A stretch of 64,000 bases of DNA. It comes from Apostichopus japonicus. Its lineage: Eukaryota > Echinodermata > Holothuroidea > Aspidochirotida > Stichopodidae. Made by a program: the position numbers and the translations under genes. The first letter of the stretch is position 1. The number at the start of each line of letters is the position of its first letter. The notes below the pieces were generated by a model that saw nothing but the letters and a program-made list of their open reading frames with translations, had not been told where the DNA came from and ran no database searches. The stretch spans positions 3,293,001 through 3,357,000 of the forward strand of contig NC_092563.1 in assembly GCF_037975245.1 (NCBI RefSeq), written 5' to 3'. Below are positions 33,601 to 44,950 of this stretch, in pieces.

Positions 33601-36600
33601 ACCAAGAGGAGAATGTTCACAGAAAGAAAAGTTTTTTGAGCTAACTTGTTATCTAAATGAACAATTTGTCCATCGCCTAGAATATGGGTGGGAATTTATA
33701 TCACTGAAAGAACGACAAAGAAATCTTGGCGTAGGATTCAACTTTTTCAGGCATTTACAGATGGACAGAAAAGTTACATGCGTGTTTTATTATTGTGTGT
33801 ATGACCTTCATTTAGAATCTAATTAAGAGGAAAATATGAGACAACGGAATCAAAAGAATCACCAAGACTGTGAGAAATCTTACTCTCTCTCTTTTTTACC
33901 ACATAATTTCTTTTTCAAAGCTCACTTACCATTGCTTTAAAATTACATGTTTTATTCATCGGAAGATCGAGTATAAAAAAATTGTCATGATTGTCTGTCT
34001 GAGGAACTTCAGTATTCCACCATCCCTTCCTTCCCTCTGCAGAATTCCATTACTGCCGAAATAGAGAAGGTGATCCCAGGAGATTCACTTGTCAGTCCTC
34101 ACTTCCTCTCATTACTGGTGGCTTTGAATACCCATCCTGATGTATCCTCTTTACAGACTCTGAGTGCAGTACAACTTGTGTTTGGACATCCTCATGTGGT
34201 AGGTAATGGTGTCGTCAGTGGGATATCCTCTAGCGTGTCAGCAGTGGGATATCCTCTAGCATGTCTCCACAGCATGACTGATTTTATAAATAATTGACTG
34301 ATAATTTTGCAATGGATTTGGATTTTTTTTTCATTACAGGTCAGCCGAACTGCAAGAATTGGGTGTAAATATGCAAAATATCATAATTGGCAATATCATA
34401 ATGGACAGAATGTGCGGTCATAGAAATGTGGGGAACCTTGCAATTCCTGTTTGGCTTTCAGGGGAAGCTTAAAGTACATTCGCTCTTATTACAGAGATTT
34501 GTAGTGCAAAGAGTTTTATTTTCATCATCTTTTGCTACTTTTCATGCCATTGTTCAATCGTTCATCACATTCTAGGACTTTTAAGGGACAATGTCCCAGT
34601 TCCGGTAGCGACTTCCATTTACTTATTGACTATCATATTCTTTGACAGCTGACTGTAAAACCACAGGTGATGCATTCCGTGGTGGATGTCGTCCAATCTC
34701 AACACCATTCTCTCATCGCCAGGACCACTTCCCTCTGGCACCTCATCGGCGGTCACCCCTTTCTGGTAGACAACGGCTGTCATTTCGCGACGGTTGAAGC
34801 ACGTTATGAATATTCATTAACTCTGGCAAGAACTGGGTATGTTCTGGTACTTCAAAGAAGATTTAAATTGTTAATAGGGGGGGGGTGTTAAAATTGTGAA
34901 TTGAAACAGAAACAGAAAAGTTTGAGTCACAAATGTTACGTGTCTTGTCTGGACCCCTCTTTAATAAAAGAAAAGAGATCTCATTCATTAATTAATTAAT
35001 TTATTTGTTTTATCGCCAATTGTGTACAATGGGAAAGGAAGTCTCATATAAAGTCTTAAAAAGACTTAACAAAGTAGGAGACTCTCTGGAAGAAAAGGGA
35101 AAAAAACTGTACAAATATAAATAATACAGTATATATGTACGTATAAAAAATACATAAGGATTAAATATATTATTATTAAGACAGTTCTTGGTTTTGCATT
35201 AAATAAGAAAGAAAACCATCCAACAATATTTCAGGGAGAGAGAGTTTGATGGGAATAAATTTATAATTTATATAATATTATTATTAATAATAGTTTGAAC
35301 TTGATATTTAAAGGATAGTGTCACATGAAAACAATGTAGGCTATCTTCCATGAAGAAGTTGGTTGTACTTTGTAAAGTGAGTTAATTTTATACTTTGTGT
35401 CTACTTGCCTCCTCTTGGAGGAAGCTGATACAGGATATCCTAAAGGAGGACAGATAGGGTATAATCTAATCTTTTTCTTTTCTATTTAATCTTTTAATCT
35501 ATTTAATCTTTAGTGTTGCATTTTTGAAGGCTCTAAACTTTCTCTGATAAAATACTACAGTTCCTATGTACATCTTTGCACTTTTATAAGCAATTTTCCC
35601 ATCATGCATTGCATTTGTGCTGGGAAGTGTGCTGGTAAGACATAAAAATAAAAAATAATAAAATAATTTTTCTCATCTGTTTAACAGTTACAACTCTTCG
35701 TCGACCGTTACCCTAAGATTGAACAAAAACGAAGAAGTGCTGAAATCAAACTCGTACAGTAACGTGAAGTCTCGAGAGATCTCCCCCCTCTCCGTACTGA
35801 ACGCTGACGATGCGTTAGACAGGCTGACCAAGAGCTTCTCTGAGATGCCGGTACCCTCCTCGTCTCCCCCTGTACCCGCACGGCTAGACTTGAATCAAGA
35901 TGCAAGTATGATGATGCAGGGTGATCAAGTCACTGATGTGAGTATCTCAGGATACCAGCCGTGCAGGCTACCTTTGTCTCTCTACGAAAACAGTTCTAAG
36001 ATATTTACAGATAAGATAAAACGAGAGGAAGGAGACTAATATTTAGAAATCCCGTTATTTCCTTGAGACTTCGTCAGGATTTTTCCGACATTCCACGTGA
36101 GCATTAAAGTGGGCGTGAAATAAAGAAACATTTCCTTGGATGATTACAGTAGTTGCCTTCGAGGTTGTGGTAGGTACTCTGTCGATGAGAACCTCTGTAG
36201 CACCAAAAGTTATCCACAAATACTTCTTACTTGGAGTCCCGACTATTGCTTAGTAGTCGAGTATATGTGGGGTTGTGGCTCCCGATTTTTTGTAAAAAAA
36301 AAGAAATTCTCTCTTTAATCTTCACTGCAAAATAAGGTGTCAAAAATCCACTGTGTTTTTTAGGGATGCACCGGATATCCGGTCCGGCCGGACTATCCGG
36401 CCGGATAGTGAGAAATTATCCGGTTCCGGTTCCCGCCAGATAATTTTCAAAATCCGGCCGGATCTTTTTCAAAATCTGGCCGGATATTTTTCAAAATCTG
36501 GCCTGAATTATTCCTTGAAAAGGTGTTGGTATTAACTTAAATCAATGTAAACTATTTCCAAAAATTAATAAAAAAATTCAAAGTAAGGAAAAATTAGGTT

Positions 36601-39600
36601 TAACAATGTTTAATTTAATTTTCTCAATGGTCTGACCCACTGTTTCTAAAGATTAACCAAAATAATACAACTATCATACTTCTACTTCTTATTAATGATT
36701 TTCTTTTGTGTAATGAAAAAATCCGGTTCCGGCCGGATTTTATCCGGCCAGATTTCATGTACTATCCGGCAAAATCCGGTTCCGGCCGGATCCAAAAATT
36801 TGGATCCGGTGCATCCCTACTGTTTTTGTTTCCATCACAATTGTTCTTTGTTCAAGCTGATCACTTACCACATTCTAAATCTAAGTTTGACAGAGATACA
36901 CAGTCGTCCTTAGGCAGCCTGTGCTTGTAACAAGAATCTGACTCTTACGTAGTAGTGTGTCAATATCTTTTATACTATTTTATTCATCTGTCAGCAGACA
37001 AGGAACATGCCAAGCAAACCACAGACATTGGTCGGTCCAACCGTGACTATAACATCGGAACTGAGTCCCACAGAAGAACCTGGTAAATGGGCCCCGCTTG
37101 GATCCAGTCGATACTTTGGTAAGTTGCCGGCTGATGTGTATTTGGTACTCTGTCGGTCGAAATTCTTATGCGGCTGGTACACTGTCATATCATAGTGTGA
37201 ATCATCATTACCACAACGAACCCCAGTTCAGAAAAAAGGGGTGGGGTGGTAGGGTGGGGGGTTTATAAGTTGTAATAAAAGTTTCATTAGTTATTTGAGT
37301 ACAGTGCTGTACATGAGTTTTCATTTCCAATATCCAACAATGTTCAAATTATTTGATCATTATTGCAGTATTAAACCTTATAATTTTGATATTGCTGCAT
37401 GCATTCTTGGGTGGAACAAGGACAATTTTTTGAAATTCTGGAAGAGAATGTAGGAAAACAGTACCTGATGCAGTGAGATTTTCAAGAGAATAAATGGTTG
37501 ATCACTTTGTAATTTTGCTGATATTAATTGCATCTCTAATTAGAGAGACAACTACTTGGCATAAAATAATGGTAAAGTAATGGTCTGCTTTAAATTTGTC
37601 TGCATCACAAAATGGCAGCCACATTGTGTTTTGGCATGTTGTTCAATGTTAATTGAACGTATTGAACATTAAAAGAAAATGTATCTGGTAACATTGGAAT
37701 AAGTAACATGAAGATGGCTATTGAGCTGAAGATAACATTGCCCTCTATTTACAGTTTTCTTTGTACAGTATATAATGCACAGAGGAAAATGAATAGATAG
37801 TCTTAAAGACCATAATTTACATTTAGATGAAAATCTTATGAGTGTATCAACAGCTGAGCAAGTGTTGCAGATGTTAACTTATCTAAAAGAATCCGTCAAA
37901 ATATTTTGAAAGGATAGTAAAGATTTTGAGAAGTATCCACAGATAACCCACTGTGATTCATTGCAGGAGTATTAAGGAAGGAAGGATGGAAGGAAGGAAG
38001 GTTTTGTCCATCTGAAATAAGTTAGTTTCAGTACTATTAGTTTCATCCAAAGATACTGAGTTGGATTTTTAGTGTTGAATATGTGTGTCTTTCCACTGTC
38101 TTGTTGTTAGAATATCCCTTTAAGCAATGTTTTTCTAATCGGGACAAGCTGCTATTTTTATTTCACTGCTAACAGTTTTAAAAAGAACATAAACAGTACT
38201 GGATGTTATGGAGGACATTTATATTTTGCAGGCAAATACAGAGCCAAACCAAACCTGGCTTCAGATGCAGAGGTTCAGGATATAGTCGACTTCCTTTCAG
38301 GGTGTCCCCCGAAGCAATCCACGGGGTCGCTACTTGACCCTCCCAATAAATCCCCCCAGGACAGTATCACCCCAAACTCCAGCTCCAGTAGCTCTAGTAA
38401 CCACAGCTCTGGCTGGGGTTCCCTGGGTGGGGGTGATAGCAACGCCATCCGGTACGGCAGCTATAACCCACAGTACCAGGAGCTGGACAGCCAGTACGGG
38501 GGGCGCAAGTCACCCATGCCGCACGGACACCACTGGACAGGTCAACCGTACCAGACGCACTCACAGATGGGCCAGATGTATGTCCCCGACCCGAGGATGA
38601 TGGGCGACCCCACCAACGAGGCTGAGTTTGCACACTACGTGGCCGCTAACGCCATAGTAAAGAGAGTACCGCTGACGTCTGAGTGCTCACCGACACACAT
38701 GCACGGGGGCCACTGGTCCCCCACCGCAGGGGATCAGATGAACAGAACGTGGCCAGGAAGAGAAAATGACAATAACAGGTAGGCCGCACAACTAAAATAT
38801 TACTAATATTATAAGTGTTCTCATCAAACTTAATCCATCTTTAGAGTGGAAAGACAAAGTGTAAGTTTATGTTGTCTTTTTTGCAAGGTCAGCATGTGGT
38901 GATATTGTTATTCAGTCTTATCTGAATAGTGCACTGAGTTTTATCACTTCCTTCCTGTTTTTTCTTTCTTAATGATTTGACAAAATATGCCTTCGATGTT
39001 CAAAACAATATGGTTTGCATATTGGATCTCATCAAGACAGGTCAAAGCATAAAAAGAGGTGAAAACATGCTTTGACCTTCTTGAGATATTTTGTTTCAAT
39101 ATTAACAAACTTTCTCATAGTCCCAATTGTCTAAATTTCTTTGTTAAGAAGTAACAAAGTGACCTTAACTTTTAACAAACCTTTCTTTGTCAACCGTCCC
39201 TCTGGTGAATGGACGCCTGCCGTTTACGTAACTGTGGTTTATTTATTTCTCTCTACCTACAGTCGAAAGAACTCCCTGAACAACACCTGGTCAACCGCTC
39301 ACGATTCAGCTAGCTCAAGTGACGAATCGTCCAATAACGGTGAAGGTATGCTCTCCATGGGGCTCGGTCTCAGCGGACAGAACTTACTCCACTCAGTTTC
39401 GAGGAGGTATGAAAAATGTATTTCATAGATCAGAAGTAAACATTCGTTTTCTGCCTTCTATTCCCTAGCAGCCATTTTGAGTTTCACCGAACCCAACTTG
39501 GTATTACTCAAAATAAGGTGACATTTTAACGATAGTAAGACACGGTCATACTGTATATATTTGAATCAAATGAACATTAGTCATTTAAAAATTCCATGCT

Positions 39601-41443
39601 ATTCCTACCATTCGATTCCTTTTAAATCTAAACATTTCGTTGCCTGGGGTACACTTCATGTTAGTATTGATCACATGCAGACTGTTAATGAAACATTTTT
39701 AAAAAATCTTGTCTTCCTCATATCATAACAAAATTTGATAAGTCAAGCTAAATGAGCTGCATTGTTTAAAATAATGGGGTTGTAGAACCCACTACCCTAA
39801 ACAAAAAACAAAAAAAGGTAGTCTACTCAGAGAATGAAATAGTCACCCCTGAAGAGCTTTACCGTAAAATGAAACTACCTTCAAATGTAAGGAATTTTAT
39901 TTTTTAAATTCTGTCAGGCATTTTGCCTGTTTAGTTTGGGTTTCTTTTAAGGAAAGGTTGGTTTTTCACTTTTTGTCTGAAGAATGATCACTTTCTTTTC
40001 AAATTTTGGAAAACTGCAAGTATTTCTGCACCTCCCAAAAAACTCATTTCCAGACTTAATCGTAAAGATGTCAAGTGTTTCAGCAATGCCTCAGATATCT
40101 CTTTGGTCGTAATCCTCCCTTAAAAAAACATATTTCAATGACTTGTAACAGAAGGTAGTGAATCTTAGTAGACTGTGCAAGAAAATGATGTTGTGCCCAG
40201 ATAACATTGTGGATCCTAAATGACCCAACCAACATGTTATTAAACTGACATACAAGCCATTACAATTTTGACTTGACTATGTTTTTTGTTATTCCAGGAG
40301 ACACAGCAGCGATGACGCCTGCGAAAGTGTCAAACCTAACGAATCCATCATGGAAGTTAATCCGCATTACCTCGACGTCGTCCAAATGGTGAGGATTCTT
40401 TCGCAATTTCACACATAGAATGTTAAGACACGATGTTTGTTTTCTCACCACGTTGTATTGTTTCAGTGTACTTGACATGAGGTGATGATGGTTTCATCGC
40501 ATTTTTATGCAAGTTACTGGTTTGCCCGACCGTGAATCGTTTTCACATGTATGGCTCTTGGCTCTGTGAGCATTGAATTATGTCAAATATTCCATGCCTT
40601 CACCCCTATGAGCTGTGCCATGATTTCATATGCAAACAATGCATGTGTTTGGGGGTGGAGGAGGGGGGCGGGAAAGGTGGTATTCAATTAGATGGCACAG
40701 TGAAAGTAACATCCCAATGCAAAAATCAGACTTGAATATCTTATTTTGGTGTCAGATTTTGCTGACTTATGAATATTTTTTCAAATTATTTATCCCCACA
40801 TTTCATAAAATTGGTGAGGGTCAGAAAAACCTCTTAACAATGGTAGGGGCTTGAGTCACCTTTCTACTTTATGCCCGAATTCAGTAGGAAGATTGAACCC
40901 CAAAAAAATCATGCTGTCCTAATTCTGACAGGTTTCCAAATCTGTGTAAAAGTAAGTGGGCCGGAAGATCCTGCTAGGATCGAAACATCAGGCCCAATTA
41001 CACATTCTCCCGCACAGGCTCTTTAGTGGATAATCAGCTTGCTAACTGGTTATTGTTTTATTTTATCTTTATTTGACTTTGATCAGGATTCCAAATCAAC
41101 GAAAACGTGGCCACCGAAGGTGATCTGGCAACAGCAGAGAGCTTTGTCTCCTCAGAACCCAGCTGTCGGCAGCCATCGAGAGGCTCAACCGGCAGCCATG
41201 ATGATGCCCAAGGACACGCTAAACGTACATCCACCCCTGACACCACAGTGGAGCGATCCAGTGACGTTCCGTAACCAACCCGGATGGAGCTACATGACCG
41301 GGTCGACGCCGGTGTCCCCCGCGGGATCGATGACCATGATCCCCCATGGCTACATGCCCCCTATGAGTTCTCCGGGACATCCGTTGACAAGAGGGCACCC
41401 AAAGCTGGATCGAAGGCCAGCCCACCCGGGGCATTTTTCATGA
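30265..41443 (+). CDS. GARRE1: GARRE1 (KIAA0355) orthologue, 12 coding exons, complete
   Basis: Homologue of vertebrate granule-associated Rac and RHOG effector 1, which binds active Rac and associates with P-bodies and CCR4-NOT. Twelve exons join in frame to about 929 residues (human ~1070). Landmarks match human in order: an N-terminal helical region (IDNLERYCHSYIAAMDHLC), the SWIRGMQAADNLRLGE segment, EVQDIVDFLSG (residues ~564-574; human EMQEVIDFLSG), EFAHYVA, RTWPGRE, HDSASSSDESS and STKTWPPKVIWQ. The C-terminal half is Ser/Pro/Gly-rich and apparently disordered, with about ten Trp in short motifs. The first Met (30265) has A at -3 and G at +4; a longer frame from GTG at 30232 is not a plausible start. 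Head-to-head with GPI. Orthology is strong by motif order; the invertebrate protein's function is inferred. Confidence 0.93.
30601..31005 (+). other. GARRE1 intron 1
   Basis: Ends in a CT-rich tract (CTCTCTCTCTTTCAG). Nothing else seen. Confidence 0.8.
31006..31179 (+). CDS. GARRE1: GARRE1 coding exon 2
   Basis: 58 codons, ILARIIFLLFQSQTQFWG to ASWIRGMQ. The acceptor follows a long CT tract; donor CAA/GTAAGT. It corresponds to the human FLTVVQVHFQFL to RSWRGA region. Confidence 0.92.
31180..32024 (+). other. GARRE1 intron 2
   Basis: Contains a C-run followed by an A-run near 31419-31441. An 82-codon frame at 31632-31880 has no recognisable family. Confidence 0.75.
32025..32138 (+). CDS. GARRE1: GARRE1 coding exon 3
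   Basis: 38 codons, AADNLRLGERLVQAE to LRANLQ, a helical stretch matching human AAEATSRLRERG and following. Acceptor TTTTTAG, donor CAG/GTGAGA. Confidence 0.92.
32139..33276 (+). other. GARRE1 intron 3
   Basis: AT-rich, no recognised element. Confidence 0.75.
33277..33588 (+). CDS. GARRE1: GARRE1 coding exon 4
   Basis: 104 codons from IYANEMLKLPTSEIVLRAGF to MDMASKL. Donor TTA/GTGAGT. Includes the region corresponding to human YAMKAGFHLNP. Confidence 0.92.
33589..34042 (+). other. GARRE1 intron 4
   Basis: No recognised element. Confidence 0.75.
34043..34198 (+). CDS. GARRE1: GARRE1 coding exon 5
   Basis: 52 codons ending AVQLVFGHPHV, matching human TAVQLLFGQAGLV. The donor GTG/GTAGGT keeps phase 0; GTAG/GTAATG four bases on would break the frame. 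Confidence 0.9.
34199..34648 (+). other. GARRE1 intron 5
   Basis: Just after the donor, a ~24-bp unit (CAGTGGGATATCCTCTAGC with flanks) is repeated twice in tandem (about 34215-34264). Otherwise nothing seen. Confidence 0.75.
34649..34836 (+). CDS. GARRE1: GARRE1 coding exon 6
   Basis: 62 codons plus two bases, containing SVVDVVQSQHHSLIARTTSLWHL (shown in part) and EARYEYSLTLARTG. Donor GG/GTATGT in phase 2. Confidence 0.9.
34837..35687 (+). other. GARRE1 intron 6
   Basis: Very AT-rich, with an 8-9 G run near 34877 and TTAATTAATTAATT near 34988. No recognised element. Confidence 0.75.
35688..35937 (+). CDS. GARRE1: GARRE1 coding exon 7
   Basis: Completes the split Gly codon and runs YNSSSTVTLRLNKNEE to QGDQVTD. 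It has a higher CpG content than the flanking introns. It marks the transition from the folded part to the Ser/Pro-rich part. Confidence 0.9.
35938..36997 (+). other. GARRE1 intron 7
   Basis: Contains the MITE at 36361-36819. The remainder is AT-rich with no exon seen. Confidence 0.75.
36361..36819. mobile_element. 459-bp hAT-like MITE in GARRE1 intron 7
   Basis: Ends are inverted repeats: TAGGGATGCACCGGAT at the left and ATCCGGTGCATCCCTA at the right, a perfect 16-bp match. Flanks GTGTTTTT and CTGTTTTT agree at seven of eight positions, consistent with an 8-bp target duplication. The subterminal parts are packed with short TCCGGCCGGA palindromes. TAGGGATGCACCG ends are familiar from hAT-type elements of many animals. 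Confidence 0.85.
36998..37118 (+). CDS. GARRE1: GARRE1 coding exon 8 (tandem acceptor)
   Basis: 40 codons, TRNMPSKPQTLVGPTV to GSSRYF, plus one base. The acceptor is a CAGCAG tandem; using the first AG (start 36995) would add one Gln without a frame change. Donor G/GTAAGT. Confidence 0.87.
37119..38231 (+). other. GARRE1 intron 8
   Basis: G-rich stretch near 37240-37262 and a GGAAGGAAGGAAGG run near 37978-38000. Nothing else seen. Confidence 0.75.
38232..38778 (+). CDS. GARRE1: GARRE1 coding exon 9 (long, GC-rich)
   Basis: 547 bp, about residues 551-732. Contains EVQDIVDFLSG, a Ser run, Tyr/Gln/His/Gly-rich low-complexity sequence, EFAHYVA and RTWPGRE. It is clearly more GC-rich than its surroundings, with C/G-ending codons preferred. 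Confidence 0.95.
38779..39262 (+). other. GARRE1 intron 9
   Basis: No recognised element. Confidence 0.75.
39263..39406 (+). CDS. GARRE1: GARRE1 coding exon 10
   Basis: Encodes NNTWSTAHDSASSSDESSNN and on to SVSRR; the DSASSSDE string is shared with human GARRE1. Acceptor CTACAG, donor AG/GTATGA. Confidence 0.95.
39407..40297 (+). other. GARRE1 intron 10
   Basis: No recognised element. Confidence 0.75.
40298..40388 (+). CDS. GARRE1: GARRE1 coding exon 11
   Basis: Completes an Arg codon and encodes RHSSDDACESVKPNES to YLDVVQM, the counterpart of human RKHSSGEQDTS. Phase 0 at the donor ATG/GTGAGG. Confidence 0.93.
40389..41086 (+). other. GARRE1 intron 11
   Basis: G-rich patch near 40650-40675; otherwise nothing seen. 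Confidence 0.75.
41087..41443 (+). CDS. GARRE1: GARRE1 coding exon 12 with stop
   Basis: 118 codons and TGA (41441-41443). Begins DSKSTKTWPPKVIWQQQ, matching human NKTKTWPPKAPWQ. Continues through Pro-rich sequence with PPLTPQWSDP and QPGWSYM and ends LDRRPAHPGHFS (human ERRPAYLPQY). Confidence 0.95.
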   Translation, partial: DSKSTKTWPPKVIWQQQRALSPQNPAVGSHREAQPAAMMMPKDTLNVHPPLTPQWSDPVTFRNQPGWSYMTGSTPVSPAGSMTMIPHGYMPPMSSPGHPLTRGHPKLDRRPAHPGHFS

Positions 41444-44400
41444 AGGGGCAGTAGGGGGACTGATGGTGGCGCTGGTATAAATTGAACTCCCCTTCACTGA
41501 TGACTATGTTGTGAAGACTTTATCTTTTGCTGGTTTGTGTTTGATACATCTCTTGGTACCACACATACTTTTATAAGCATGCATATGCAAATTGCATGGT
41601 AAACCATCCACCTGATCATATATTTGTTTTCTCTGTCTCTTTCTCTCTCTCTCATTTATGTTTTTTGTTTTGGTGCAATATTAACAAGGATAGCATTAAA
41701 ATCTGTACCATGCTTTCCTGTGAAATGTCTCCTTTATCAGGGAATTCCTTTTTGATGTTGATATGAAACATTTCAAATGTGTTGACTTTCAAAACAGCTG
41801 GCTCTGTTCCATAATACAATGTTTACATTTCCCACCAAAGTTTGCTCGATTTGATTAACTCTTGCTAAGTTGTATATTCTACTAAATGTACTGCCAAAAA
41901 ACTGACTGACAAATTGTAAAAAACAAATTTGACAAAGAATACAAAGACTTTTGACCCTGAGGTCACTGATTGGTTTGAATCCTGCTCTAGCCAAGTCTCT
42001 TCTTTTTGCTTTGCTTTGAAACTAGTATTTAAACTCACTCCAGACAGTGAAACAAACCCGGTCATTAATCCTCAACAATCTAACAGCTTCTCTTCAACGA
42101 TGTTTCATGCAAGAGAAAGTTTGCTACAAATAATGCAGCCATCCTGTATGAAAATGTAAAAGACTCTTCTGGAAATCATCTCTGTAGCTCCGTATACTCT
42201 CGATTTTTGAATTTAGTCTCGAAAAATTAATAATCATGACTGAAAAAGACCATGCACCTTCGTACTGCCACTAACACATGACCGGTCAAGCTTTGCTCTA
42301 TTAATTTGAATAATCATTTGCTTCACATGTTAGGAATATAGCACCCCCCAGCTTAGGCTTGAACCCTTGTAAACCTTATTATGTATTAGTCAATTTATAA
42401 TTGATGAATTTGGTAACATAGTTGAATGTCCTCCTGAGCTTAATAATGTTGTATAATGGTCTTTACTTTTTGGCGACATGTTGCCTATAGATCATTTGAA
42501 TGCTGCTCTTTGATTGGAGAGCTGCTAATTTATGCAGGCATTTCTTGTTGCTAAGTTACCAAATGCAAGACGTAAGAGGTTCATCTGGCATAAGTTTACT
42601 CATGCGTACATTAGTTTAAAATCTTTACAAGCGAATCATCTTTTTTCTTGTTTTTTTCTTGTCAGATCATTTTCTATAACATCTTGAAATTTTGAGTACC
42701 ATCATTTTACTTTACTTAAGTTTTTTAATAATTATTATCGTTATTATTATTATTATCATTATTGTACCTATTGATAATATTCATGAGCTGCAAAATCAAT
42801 TTGAATTATTTGAAATTTGAACTTGCTGGTAAAGTTCAAAGTTTGATGTTGTCTGTTGGTTAAGTTATGCTTTCTAAGTAAAGCATCTGTGTTATTCCTC
42901 CTCGATTGCATTAGACCATGAACAGTCTTAACGAAATTTGAAAGAAAACAAAACATTGTATGATCGTTCAGTCTTATCGAAAAAACCTTTAAGTGTGTGA
43001 ATTGCTGTAATTGAGTCATCTATATACAACTTTTGAATAATTCTTCTTTTTTTTCTCCATATCTAAGTCATTTTGAATTGTATATATCACTGCAAGACAG
43101 TTAAGTTTTCAATAGTGACCTGTGTCTAACGACATCTAAAATTTACTTCATAAGGATAAGTGAGTGACAGCATTAATGGAGTCACTACTTTTGATTTGGA
43201 AATGGATTCTGTCTAGCAATGAAATACTGTAGAGCAACCAGGGATATAGTAAATTGTCCAGAAGAAGTTAGAGAATGTTGAAAGGTTCTCATGACCACCA
43301 ATAAAACATTGACATATCTACACTGGTGAGTGGTTCAAGGGGGCGGGGGTGGGGGGGGGTCAGTGGGAATAGGGTGCTGGGGGAAATTGTTTTGCTCTGT
43401 TTTTCCTTTAAGGGATATTTTGTCTAAGTCAAATTGGGACACTTGAATTTTAAAAAGGAAAACATTTTTGTTTTTAAACATAAAAAGAGATAAATCTATG
43501 GAACTTTGGGATCATTTTAGCTTAATTTAGAATAAAAAGAATTAAATGAATAGAACTTGGGGATCTTTTTAGCTTTAGTGCATCTTTAATTCTTAAATGT
43601 TGTGTCACAGACACAAGAAACTGAAAATCTCTTGCTAAATGAATCGAATACAATGATGGAGTTTGCAGTGTTCCATTTTTTTAATTTTAGAAATGAAAAA
43701 GCCAATTTAAAAAGTCGGGTGATTGGGAGCATTATTTCCTTCCCCCCCCTTCCCCTTGCATACCCATTTTGGTACTGCTAATGTTATATTTTATTTATGT
43801 TTGACACTTGATTATAATGACCCTGAACAGAACAATTATCATACTAGAAACCTGTCGTCAAAAGTATTTTCTCCTCAGTTAGCAGAAATGCTATGGCTAC
43901 CGAGAAAGTGTGCTTTGTGAGAATTCAAGGGTCTGTTGATTATTCCAGTTTAGGTGTACTTCAGTGAACAATTAATAGTCATCCTTTTTTTGTGCAATGC
44001 AATGGTATCATACATGTTTTATTGGGGGGGGGGTGGGGAGGAGGGAGAATGGAGTCGGAGATAAGTTTAAGAGTAAGACAGCATCCATCTTTTTTCCAAT
44101 TATTTTGCTTGTGATATTCTATGCATGAAGCAAAAAAAATTATAGTCCAATATATTGCATGAAAAGGGTGATTGGATAGCTTGTTTGATTGGAGTAGAAG
44201 GTACAAGGAATCAACTTGCTGCATAAAACTATTCCGTGGCATGCATTTTGAGATGGTTATCAAATTAGTATCAATTGTTATATGTTAATATATTATTACT
44301 GATTTCTTTTTTTTTCCCTTTAAGAAACCATGGCAAAACAGGCTATTTGAGTCAAAGATTTTGGTAAGGTAATATAGTTTTGCAAAAGTGGAAGCTGGAT

Positions 44401-44950
44401 TCAGGATTTTATTATTAAGGAATAAAATGTTCGTCCAGGGTTAGTTGAAAGTGACTGCTCGTTGCCTACAGGGGCGTCTGTGAGCATCCCAGCACCAACT
44501 CTACAGTAATTTGCTTCTCATTAGGTCTAATCATTTTTGAATTATGCAGAGTTGCAGGTGTTAAAACTACTGCTTGCTTATTTATGGAATGTTCTCACCA
44601 AATGATTAGTTCTTTTTTGACAGGAGGAAATATTCCTCAGCAATGTTGCAAAACCTTGTACGACTTCACTACAGTAAATTGTATGTGAAATGTAGTACAT
44701 GGTTAGAAGTGAAGCCAAAAACCTTTAAAGAACATTTCAGTGTGCAAGTCTTTGTTCAAGGTTTTATTTGGAATTAATAAAATGAAGAATTTTGAAATGA
44801 ATATTTTCCCCATTTAATAAATACCAAAATTAATAATAAAGAGGGTTTTAAAATATGGAATACCCTGTGTTTTGTAAAGGTAGTAACAATAAACCTAGTG
44901 TTTTGCATAAGTTTAGTTTCAACTGAAAACCACTAAGACTTGCAAAATGT
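41444..44950 (+). other. GARRE1 3' UTR and downstream sequence
   Basis: No coding exon recognised. Several AATAAA signals occur, for example at 43300-43305 and around 44776-44890, so the 3' UTR end cannot be fixed. Also present are an ATT-repeat microsatellite at 42724-42765, G-runs near 43350 and 44025, and a short SINE-like motif near 41940-41995. Confidence 0.45.
41940..41995 (+). repeat. Short SINE-like fragment
   Basis: GAGGTCACTG, then a B-box-like GTTTGAATCC (41973-41982) and TGCTCTAGCCAA. A related string (AGGTCACCAGTTCAAATCC and TGTTCTAGCCAA) occurs at 63836-63868, suggesting a third tRNA-like repeat family. The evidence is short. Confidence 0.35.
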
